Source: SHZL01 sp963815185
GTDB taxonomy: Bacteria > Pseudomonadota > Gammaproteobacteria > Xanthomonadales > SZUA-36
Reading direction: 5' to 3'
Assembly (NCBI GenBank): GCA_963815185.1
Contig: CAWFGC010000011.1
Location: 310,001-374,000, forward strand
Length of the DNA: 64,000 nucleotides
Shown: positions 54,352-62,235 of the stretch, in pieces
How the letters are laid out: every line of letters starts with the position of its first letter
Position numbering within the stretch: position 1 is the first letter of the stretch
Translations under genes and position numbers: made by a program
Notes under the pieces: model-generated
Databases searched by the model: none
What the model saw: only the letters and a program-made list of their open reading frames with translations
Told to the model about the DNA's origin: nothing

Positions 54352-55886
54352 ACCACGATGCTCCTATCGGCTTGATGGGCAGGGCCTGCATGCACGGTCA
54401 TCGGCAGGCAAGGAATTCGGGCCTCAAAGGCTGTGTCCGGCAACGGGGCATCCTGACCATATTTACCGGAATCATCGTTTTGATGATGCTGACGCTGATG
54501 ATGGTCTATGCCGTTCGGTCGGGGGTGGCTGAACAGCGGGTGTCGGCCAATGAGGTGCGACAGAAATTGGCGCTGCATGCCGCCGAATCCGGAATTCAGG
54601 AAGCCAAGGAGTTTTTTATCGCCAACGCACCGCTGGTGGCGTCCGACCGCATCAAGCTGCTGCCCCTGCCCCTGCCCAACGGGACCGATGGCTGGCTGGC
54701 CGTGGGTGCGGCGCTGCGTTGGTTGCCCTGCAGCGGAGTCGATCTGTCGGCTGGACATGGTACACATCCCTGCTATGGGGAACCCAACCTGGCCCGCAGG
54801 GCGGAAAGCTATTTCTATTCGTACAACGGCTCGACCGAGGTTGCCCTCGATACAGACGGGATCTTACCCGGAACAACGGAAAAAGTGACCGTGCAGGTCT
54901 TGCTGTGCAAGCTGATTGTCAGCGCCATTACGACACCGCCGGTGCAGGGCTGCAGCAAGGATGTGACGCTGGCCGACGAATACCATTACATGATCACCGT
55001 TTTGGCGCGAGGCGAGTCGGACTGCGATGGCGATATCTGCAATGCGGAGGCGCTGGTAGCGGAGCCGATGGCCAATTACGGTGTGCTGTCCGGCGGCAAC
55101 GGGGCCGGTGTGCCCTTGAGCACGCGCACTTCCTTCCCTCCTTCGGGAAATGCGGAAATCGTTCCCAACCCCAATGGTGGGGGTATTGGCGTGCCGGTTT
55201 CGGTGTGGATGAACGCCAACCCGAATTGTGGCGGAGCCGCGGTCGTCGAACCGCACAGCGGGGCCTGGGCCACCTGCGAGCTGTATGAATGGTACGGAAC
55301 GGATCAGATTCCTGAAAACCTGGAGTGTCCCGGCAGTTGCGGTTGCAGTAAGGATGAGTCGATCAGTTACACGCAGGGTAATGACGACATCATTGGAATC
55401 GATATGGATCGTGATCCCGAATTTCCCTGCGACCTGTTCACATTCTATTTCGGCATACCCAAAGAACATTACGAAGTGATCAAGAGCGAGGCCAAGATCA
55501 TCGATGATTGCAGTGAACTGGGACCCAACTCCTATGGTGTTATTTGGGTCACCGGCCCGTTGTGCAAAATTGCCGCCAGTACGGTCATCGGATCGCAATA
55601 TGCACCGGTCATGCTGATCACTGCAGCCTCCGTGACCACTTTCGTCGGGAGTACCAAGCTGTTTGGCACTATTTACCTCACAGACGTCGAGGATCCAAAC
55701 GCAACGCTGAATTCAGCCGGTAGCAACACGATTTATGGCGCCGTCATTATCGATGGCACGATTGGCCAGTTCACCGGCACATTCCAACTCGTCTATATAG
55801 AAGACGTTGCCCGCATCACCGCGGGAACGGGGGGTCTCGGCTCACTGGCCGGCGGTTGGACAGATTTCCACAATGATTGGGAATAA
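54348..55886 (+). CDS. pilX: Large PilX-like minor pilin
   Basis: The 512-residue product starts with a long basic leader (to RQRG) and the helix ILTIFTGIIVLMMLTLMMVYAVRSGVAEQRVSANEVRQKLALHAAESGIQEAKEFF, the usual PilX form without Glu at +5. PilX proteins are normally under 220 residues; here a large extra domain follows, rich in Cys, Gly and Asp (ESDCDGDICNAEAL, CPGSCGCSKDES, GIDMDRDPEFPCDLF). The C-terminal third is rich in hydrophobic beta-type repeats (VIWVTGPLCKIAASTVIGSQYAPVMLITAASVTTFVGSTKLFGTIYL), suggesting a beta-helix or adhesin-like fold. It overlaps pilW and lies 13 bases before pilV. Surface display is inferred. Confidence 0.8.
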   Translation: MNHDAPIGLMGRACMHGHRQARNSGLKGCVRQRGILTIFTGIIVLMMLTLMMVYAVRSGVAEQRVSANEVRQKLALHAAESGIQEAKEFFIANAPLVASDRIKLLPLPLPNGTDGWLAVGAALRWLPCSGVDLSAGHGTHPCYGEPNLARRAESYFYSYNGSTEVALDTDGILPGTTEKVTVQVLLCKLIVSAITTPPVQGCSKDVTLADEYHYMITVLARGESDCDGDICNAEALVAEPMANYGVLSGGNGAGVPLSTRTSFPPSGNAEIVPNPNGGGIGVPVSVWMNANPNCGGAAVVEPHSGAWATCELYEWYGTDQIPENLECPGSCGCSKDESISYTQGNDDIIGIDMDRDPEFPCDLFTFYFGIPKEHYEVIKSEAKIIDDCSELGPNSYGVIWVTGPLCKIAASTVIGSQYAPVMLITAASVTTFVGSTKLFGTIYLTDVEDPNATLNSAGSNTIYGAVIIDGTIGQFTGTFQLVYIEDVARITAGTGGLGSLAGGWTDFHNDWE

Positions 55887-55899
55887 GGAGAAAATTGCC

Positions 55900-58051
55900 A
55901 TGAGGCAGAATTCGGGTCGAATGTTGTTCCAGGCCGGCATGAGCCTGCTTGAAGTGCTGATCGGCATCCTGGTATTTGCGATCGGCATTATGGCATTGAC
56001 CCAACTGCAAGGCGGCCTGGCGCGGTCGGCAGGAGACGCCAATACGCGCACGGTGGCAATCAATATCGCCGAACAGGTGATCGAACGCCAGCGTGGTTTC
56101 AGCCGCATTACCACCGACCCCGCAGGCATTGAATACGCCTACGCGGATATTGCAACGGCTCCTAAATATACTGTTCCCCGCGGTGATCTCAGCTTCAACG
56201 TAGAAACCACAGTGACTCGCTACTGGTACAACCGCACTACTCAGCTGTTCACCACCACCGAACCGCTGGTGGCGGCCGTTTCGGATTTCAAACTGATGAC
56301 GGTAAAAGTCGACTGGGGCCAGGGATCGAGAAGGGTCCCGAGTTCATGATCGATGAGTCCCACACCACCGGAGACCACTTGGGCAGCGGTGGTGTCACGC
56401 TCAGCGAAATCATTTCATCAATAACTTCGGCGGCCGATGCCAAGTCGGCAACCGGCGGCACCGGCGGGATTTATCTGCCCAGCATCAATTACGAACCCGG
56501 CAGCAATCCCGATATCGTTTCCCTTTCGCTCGGCGATAACAAATTCAAGGAATCCACCGTGCCGCTGCCGAGAGTCATTCGCAGCCGATGCACTCGCGGA
56601 AACGACTTTCGATGTCGTTACCTATTCACAGAACGATGAAGGTTTCGCGTTTTTGCGGCGGGAGGAATTTCGCGCCATTAGTTGCAACTGCGACCTGCAT
56701 GTCCCCAGCGTGCAAACGCAAGGGGGCTCGCGTCCGACCCTTTGGGATGGACGTGACTATACCCAGGGTGAGTTCGTCTCCAAACCGTATGGCACAAGCA
56801 ACAACAATCAACAAAGCAAATTGTGCAACCTGTGCTGCCGCGACCATCACGATGGCGGCGTCGGGGAAGAGGATGATGCCGACGATCCGGGCCGGGCCCA
56901 TTACGATCCCTTCCGCGCAGCCGGCGATTACTTCAGCAGCGGCAGTTTTTCCGGTGACCATAAGCATTACTCGCGCAACAGTAGTGGCGGACTGACCCTG
57001 GCGACATCCAATGGCAGCACCTATATGGAAGCCTGCCGCATGGTGCGCAAGGATGGATTCTGGCGGGTTGCGCAGGACTTGCGCCAGGAAGGATTGAACC
57101 TGTTTCCGGGGGATTACCTCGACAATACGACCGAGGTCGGGGCGTATTCGGATTATGTTACCGGGGCCGTCGGCATTTATGAGTCAGCCATCGATGGTGT
57201 CAATCACTACGAGCTTTCGCCGCCGGCGTTGACGCCGCCAACCGCGATGACACCGCCGTTCAACATTCCGGCCAGCACGCAGCTCACAGCGACTTTTCTT
57301 CCGACGATTTTGGGCCAGACTTCGCAACAACTGCGTTCTCGTGGTATCTATGTCGATTACCATAGCAAAGCCTTGCGCGAAATCATCGACTGCCTGCAAC
57401 TCGGTGGTACACCAGAATTCTGTGAAGTACCGTTCGTCACGACGCCGCTGGAACTCATCCCGTTCTACGATGTCCAGCTCACCTGGCTGAGCCGCTGGAA
57501 CGAAGCCCCGGTCAATGATCCGCTGGATGTCAGTAACCAGGCCATTGCGGACAACAATACGCACAGCCGGGGCATGGCTCAACGCACCGCGGGAACGGGG
57601 CCTTCAACCGTGGACAACAAGGTGCACAAGGGCAACCTGGGCATGACCGGTACCGACCCCATCGACCTGAATTATGCGGCTGACCTCAGGAGCAAGAATC
57701 TTTACGCGCAGGTGTCGAATACCACGCCCCCTCCCGCTCTCGACCTGTACCAGATCTCGGGCACGATCAAGTCCTCGATCAAAAGCTTCAAAGCCTCGGA
57801 CGTGGAGATCAGCTTCAGTGGGGCCCAATGCAACCGCACCAATACCGGGTTTAACTGCTTTGTGGAGATCGGTAACAACAATCCGCGCCTGACCGTGACA
57901 AACTACTACAAAAGAATGCAACCGGCTGGCGTGCAGCACTGCACTGGTAATCCAGGGCAGTGAGACCGGCAGCAACGGCTGGACGCGTTTCAATCTGCCT
58001 TTGATGGAAACTCCCAACGCGGATATCATCATCAAACTGAATGGTTGTTGA
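55900..58051 (+). CDS. pilV: Very large PilV-like minor pilin (three frame breaks)
   Basis: ATG 55900, behind AAGGAG, gives MRQNSGRMLFQAG-MSLLEVLIGILVFAIGIMALTQLQGGLARSAGDANTRTVA, a clear PilV start. The body crosses three frames: one base missing near 56324, one extra near 56582, one extra near 57940. Joined, it runs to the TGA at 58049 as about 716 residues, several times the usual PilV size. The extension has a Cys/His motif (SKLCNLCCRDHHDGG), an acidic loop, EACRMVRKDGFWRVAQDLRQEGLNLFPGDYLD, Pro-rich parts and a beta-rich C-terminal end (VIQGSETGSNGWTRFNLPLM). If the breaks are real, only a short PilV would be made. Confidence 0.75.
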
Positions 58052-58064
58052 GTCCGGGTCGGGC

Positions 58065-58526
58065 TCAGCCATCAAATGGCGGATGCGTTGATTGCGGAAG
58101 AACCTTCGTGGTGTCGTCTGAATTGTCTGTAGCGGGTTTCAGATAGATCGCCAGTAAAGACTGCAGTTGCTGCAGCCTGAAGGGTTTCGACAGATGTTCA
58201 TCCATGCCGGCCGCCAGGCTGGCTTCGCGGTCGCCCCTGAGTGCGTGAGCAGTGAGCGCGATGATCGGAATCCGCTCCAGGCCTTGCTCTTGTTCCCTGC
58301 TGCGGATTTCCCGGCTGGCCGCGTAGCCATCCATTTCCGGCATCCTGCAGTCCATCAGAATCAGGTCGAAATGCGAACTCGCCACTGCCTCCAGCACCTG
58401 CAAGCCGTTGTTCACGGTCACTGCATCCACACCCAGCCAGGTGAGCATTTCCCGGCACAGAATGCGGTTACTTTCGTTGTCGTCCGCCACCAAAACCCGG
58501 AAACTGCCCGGCCTCGCTTTAGCCAT
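58065..58526 (-). CDS. Single-domain receiver protein (orphan response regulator)
   Basis: The 153-residue product is one receiver domain: FRVLVADDNESNRILCREMLTWLGVDAVTV, HFDLILMDCRMPEMDGYAASREIRS with the phosphoacceptor Asp, IPIIALTAHALRGDREASLAAGMDEHLSKPFRLQQLQSLL. No output domain follows, only a polar tail. ATG 58526 (MAKARPG) is chosen; ATG 58562 would add 12 residues. It resembles receivers of hybrid kinases and may act as a phosphate sink or carrier for the relay proteins upstream. It is convergent with the pilin genes, 13 bases from the pilV stop. Confidence 0.8.
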   Translation of the reverse strand: MAKARPGSFRVLVADDNESNRILCREMLTWLGVDAVTVNNGLQVLEAVASSHFDLILMDCRMPEMDGYAASREIRSREQEQGLERIPIIALTAHALRGDREASLAAGMDEHLSKPFRLQQLQSLLAIYLKPATDNSDDTTKVLPQSTHPPFDG

Positions 58527-58700
58527 CACGGCATTCCAATCGCAGCCTCCGAAAACGCGCATTCCCGGACAGGTGCCGATGTGGATTCCGGCATCAGACC
58601 CAAGATACGGGCATTGAACAGCTCAGTCATTTCACATCGATCCCCTTGTGCACTGCATCACCCTTTAGTGCGAGGAACCTGGGGAATCTCCCACCTTGGA

Positions 58701-58735
58701 CTGTCCGGCGCAGAATGCACCTGTCCGGCGGACAG
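58701..58735. promoter_or_regulatory. Repeated CTGTCCGGCG with dyad symmetry
   Basis: CTGTCCGGCG occurs at 58701 and again at 58721, exactly 20 bases apart (about two helix turns). The second copy extends to CTGTCCGGCGGACAG, a perfect 15-base dyad. It lies about 80 bases before the MacA-like gene in a 289-base gap and is a candidate operator for the transporter operon. The rest of the gap has no gene that I can support. Confidence 0.4.
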
Positions 58736-58815
58736 TTTTCATCGGAGCGTTTGTAAAAAAAAGCACCTAAAAGCAATAGGATACGCATTGGCGCGTTTAT
58801 TGCTTTGTAACGGCA

Positions 58816-60111
58816 ATGAACACAGTTGGGCAACCCACGATCCGGGACACATCGGCACAGGATATCGCCCGCGCGCGGGCGCACCCGATTCAGCGCTGGT
58901 GGAAGACGGCGCTGGCTGTGGTGTTGTTGCTGGTTGCCGGCTGGGTCGCGTATGCCATCCTGTCGAACTGGTTCAGTTCCGACATCAGCATCTCTTCCGA
59001 GCGAATCAGAACCGCCCGGGTCGAACGCGGAACGCTGATTCGTGACGTCAATGTGCAAGGGCGGATCGTGGCGGCGGTCAGTCCGACTCTATACAGTCCG
59101 GCGGCCGGCACGGTCACGCTCAAGGTGCAGGCGGGTGATCCGGTCAGCAAAGGCCAGGTTCTGGCCGAACTGGTCAGTCCGGAAGTTCAATCCGAATACG
59201 AGCGTGAAGCATCCGGTCTGGCCGGCCTGCAGTCGGAATTCGAGCGGCAGAAGATCCAGGCGCACAAGGACCAGGTGCGCAGCCAGCAGGTCATCGACCT
59301 TGCAGAAGTGAAACTGACGGCGGCCAAGCGTGAAATGCGCCGCGCTGAGGAATCCTTCCGCATCCACGTGATTTCCCAGTTCGACTACGAGAAGTTTCGT
59401 GACGATCTGGCGACGGCGGAAGTTGAGTACAGCCATGCCAAACAGGATGCCGAGTTGGAAAAGGACAGTCAGCAATTCGAATTGCGCAGCAAACAGCTTG
59501 CGGTGGAACAGCAAGGCCTGTTGGTCGACAACCTGAAGCGGCGCGTGAATGACCTGACGATTCGTTCTACCGTGGCCGGCATCGTCGGCAACATCGTTGT
59601 CGATCAGAAAGCCGTCGTCAGTGCAAACCAGCCGCTGATCACCGTCGTCGACCTGGGTGCATTCGAAGTGGAAGTGCGCATTCCGGAGTCCTACGCGGAC
59701 GATCTGGGTATCGGCATGGCGGCACAAGTGCAGTACAACGCTGTCACCTATGCCGGTGAACTGACGTCTATATCTCCAGAGGTCATCAACAGTGAGGTGG
59801 TAGGACGCATCCGTTTTGTCGGCAATAGCCCGCCCGGATTACGTCAGAACCAGCGTGTTTCCGCACGCGTGGTCATGGACGAACTGAAAAATGTCCTGAC
59901 TTTACAACGCGGTGCCTTCACCGACAGCGCCGCCGGACGCATCGCTTTTGTGATTGGCAGCGACGGGATGGCGCGCAAACGGAACATTACGCTGGGTGCG
60001 CGCAGCGTTAACCAGGTGGAAATCATCGACGGCCTGGCAGAAGGAGAAGAGGTGGTGATTTCCAGTATCGCCGAGTTCCAGGACAAGGATGTAATCCGGG
60101 TGGTTGATTGA
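58816..60111 (+). CDS. MacA/HlyD-type periplasmic adaptor protein
   Basis: This adaptor links an inner-membrane ABC exporter to the periplasm or outer membrane. The 431-residue product has an N-terminal membrane helix (KTALAVVLLLVAGWVAYAIL), then a biotinyl-lipoyl-like half (YSPAAGTVTLKVQAGDPVSKGQVLAELVSPE), a long coiled coil (about residues 120-240, rich in Glu/Gln/Lys), the second lipoyl half (STVAGIVGNIVVDQKAVVSANQPLITVVDLG) and beta domains with IPESYADDLGIGMAAQVQYN. It is followed by an ATPase and two permeases, so the four form one exporter operon. The substrate is unknown. Confidence 0.9.
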   Translation: MNTVGQPTIRDTSAQDIARARAHPIQRWWKTALAVVLLLVAGWVAYAILSNWFSSDISISSERIRTARVERGTLIRDVNVQGRIVAAVSPTLYSPAAGTVTLKVQAGDPVSKGQVLAELVSPEVQSEYEREASGLAGLQSEFERQKIQAHKDQVRSQQVIDLAEVKLTAAKREMRRAEESFRIHVISQFDYEKFRDDLATAEVEYSHAKQDAELEKDSQQFELRSKQLAVEQQGLLVDNLKRRVNDLTIRSTVAGIVGNIVVDQKAVVSANQPLITVVDLGAFEVEVRIPESYADDLGIGMAAQVQYNAVTYAGELTSISPEVINSEVVGRIRFVGNSPPGLRQNQRVSARVVMDELKNVLTLQRGAFTDSAAGRIAFVIGSDGMARKRNITLGARSVNQVEIIDGLAEGEEVVISSIAEFQDKDVIRVVD

Positions 60112-60177
60112 AGCGCAGCCGCCGGCCCATGAAACCCTACGCCCGAAGAGCGGGTACTTAAACACCGAGGAATCGTC

Positions 60178-60900
60178 ATGTTGAAAATGCAAGATGTCTG
60201 CAAAGTCTATCGCACCGAGTTAATCGAAACGCATGCCTTGCGTGATTTGAACCTGCAGGTCAAAGAGGGCGAATTCGTCGCGGTTACAGGCCCTTCAGGC
60301 TCGGGCAAGACGACTTTTCTGAATATCGCCGGCCTTCTGGAAAAGCCCAGCAGCGGCAGCTATGAACTCGACGGAGAGGACGTCAGCCGGCTGCATGACA
60401 ACGCGGCGGCGCGCATCCGCAACGAAAAAGTCGGATTCATTTTCCAGAGCTTCAACCTGATTCCGGACCTCAACCTGTTCGACAACGTCGACGTCCCCCT
60501 GCGCTACCGCGGCTGGCCGGCGAAACAGCGCAAGGCAGCCATCGAGGAGATGCTGGAAATGGTCGGCCTGATTTCACGCAAGAACTATTTGCCTTCGCAG
60601 CTTTCCGGCGGTCAGCAACAGCGAGTGGCCATTGCCCGCGCGCTCGCCGGCAAGCCACGTTTCCTGCTCGCCGATGAACCCACCGGCAATCTGGATTCGC
60701 TTATGGCGCGGCAGGTGATCGACATGCTGGATGCCATCAACAGCAAGGGCACGACGATTGTCATGGTCACGCATGACCAGGAACTGGCGCGCCGGGCGCA
60801 CCGCAACATCCAGATACTCGATGGCCAGGTCAGTGATCTGGATTCGATTTATCAGGCCAGGATCGACCGCGTCGCCAACGGGGATGCCTCGCATGTTTAG
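60178..60900 (+). CDS. ABC transporter ATP-binding protein (MacB/LolD type)
   Basis: The 240-residue ATPase has Walker A GPSGSGKTT near residue 40, Q-loop FIFQSFNLIPDLNLFDNV, signature LSGGQQQRVAIARAL, Walker B FLLADEPTGNLDS and the H-loop MVTHDQ. This pattern is that of the LolD/MacB/FtsE group, which works with MacB-FtsX-type permeases by mechanotransmission. The stop overlaps the start of the first permease by eight bases. Intact. Confidence 0.94.
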   Translation: MLKMQDVCKVYRTELIETHALRDLNLQVKEGEFVAVTGPSGSGKTTFLNIAGLLEKPSSGSYELDGEDVSRLHDNAAARIRNEKVGFIFQSFNLIPDLNLFDNVDVPLRYRGWPAKQRKAAIEEMLEMVGLISRKNYLPSQLSGGQQQRVAIARALAGKPRFLLADEPTGNLDSLMARQVIDMLDAINSKGTTIVMVTHDQELARRAHRNIQILDGQVSDLDSIYQARIDRVANGDASHV

Positions 60901-62212
60901 CTATTACCTCAAATTGGCCTTCAAGAGCTTGCGGCGCAATCCGGTCCTGTCGGCACTGATGGTGCTGGCGCTCGGGCTCGGTATCGGCGCCTTCATGACC
61001 ACCTATACGGTGTATTACCTGATGTCGGGTAATCCGATTCCGCACAAGAGTGAGCAATTGTTCGCGGTTCAGCTCGACAACTGGGATCCGAACGACCCGC
61101 CGACGGAATCCGCCGCGGATGTGCAGCCGCAGGTTACCTACCGGGATGCAGAGTTTCTGATGCACCACGAGACGCCCGCCAGCAACCAGGCGGCAATGTA
61201 TCGCACCGGAATGATCGTCGAGCCCGAATCCAAAGAAGATCCGCCGTTCGACGGTACGGTCAGGGCGACCTATAACTCTTTTTTCGCCATGTTCGACGTG
61301 CCGTTTTTGTATGGCCGGTCATGGGATTCGGCGGCGGATGAAGGCAGGGAGCGAATCGTCGTTCTCAGCCGCAAGATGAACGAGCAGTTGTTCGCTGGCG
61401 CAGACAGCGTGGGCCGGAACGTGCGCATGAACGATACCCTGTTCCGCGTGGTGGGCGTGCTGGACGACTGGCGGCCGACACCGCGTTTTTACCAGGTGGA
61501 CGGCGGCAGCGTATTCGCCGATCCGGAAGATTTTTACGTGCCGATGAGCACTGCTGTCGAAATGGTGATTCAGCCCAGGGGCAATGTGAACTGCTGGCTG
61601 GCGCCCGATGGACCGGGTGTCGAAGCCTTCCTGCGATCTGAATGTGTCTGGATACAGTTCTGGGCAGAACTCTCCGATGCGCGGCAAGCTACCGCATACA
61701 AGGAATATCTGGATAATTTCGTCCGCTCGCAAAAAGAAATCGGACGTTACCCACGGCCTCTGAATACCTTCATCAGCCCGGTGATGGAATGGATGAGAAT
61801 CAACAAGGTGGTTTCCACCGACAATCGCGTGCTGGTGCGGGTCGCCTTCCTGTTCCTGCTGGTTTGCGTGCTCAATACGGTTGGATTGCTGTTGGCGAAA
61901 TTTCTCGGCAAGGCGCCTGAAGTTGCGTTGCGGCGCGCCATGGGCGCCAGCAGAGTCGCCGTGCTCGGACAGAACCTGGTGGAGGTTTGCGCCATTGGTA
62001 TTCTCGGCGGGATCACAGGTATCGGCCTGGCCTGGCTGGGCTTGCGCCTGATCGACAGCCTCTATCGGGGCTACCAGAACCTGGTCCATCTCGATACCCC
62101 CATGCTCCTCATGGCGCTGGCTGTGGCAGTTGTGGCCAGCATTGTGGCGGGCATCTACCCGGTGTGGCGGGTGACGCGCCTGGCGCCCGCGGGCTATCTC
62201 AAAACCCAGTAA
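60893..62212 (+). CDS. ABC transporter permease, MacB/FtsX type (first)
   Basis: ATG 60893 gives 439 residues: an N-terminal helix (PVLSALMVLALGLGIGAFMTTYTVYYLM), a periplasmic MacB-type domain (about 50-300) and three C-terminal helices (VRVAFLFLLVCVLNTVGLLLAKFLG; VEVCAIGILGGITGIGLAWLGL; LMALAVAVVASIVAGIYPVWRVTRLAPAGYLKTQ). APEVALRRAMGASR between them is the coupling motif that contacts the ATPase. The longer open frame from 60731 overlaps the ATPase gene and is rejected. It pairs with the second permease as a likely heterodimer. Confidence 0.9.
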   Translation: MFSYYLKLAFKSLRRNPVLSALMVLALGLGIGAFMTTYTVYYLMSGNPIPHKSEQLFAVQLDNWDPNDPPTESAADVQPQVTYRDAEFLMHHETPASNQAAMYRTGMIVEPESKEDPPFDGTVRATYNSFFAMFDVPFLYGRSWDSAADEGRERIVVLSRKMNEQLFAGADSVGRNVRMNDTLFRVVGVLDDWRPTPRFYQVDGGSVFADPEDFYVPMSTAVEMVIQPRGNVNCWLAPDGPGVEAFLRSECVWIQFWAELSDARQATAYKEYLDNFVRSQKEIGRYPRPLNTFISPVMEWMRINKVVSTDNRVLVRVAFLFLLVCVLNTVGLLLAKFLGKAPEVALRRAMGASRVAVLGQNLVEVCAIGILGGITGIGLAWLGLRLIDSLYRGYQNLVHLDTPMLLMALAVAVVASIVAGIYPVWRVTRLAPAGYLKTQ

Positions 62213-62235
62213 TTCAAAACCTGAGGAACAAGAGC

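Noticed and set aside
52966..58051. Type II secretion pseudopilins
   Set aside because: No gsp genes nearby, and the PilW/PilX/PilV order and N termini are those of type IV minor pilins.
58816..60111. RND efflux adaptor
   Set aside because: The next genes are an ABC ATPase and MacB-type permeases, with no RND pump in view.
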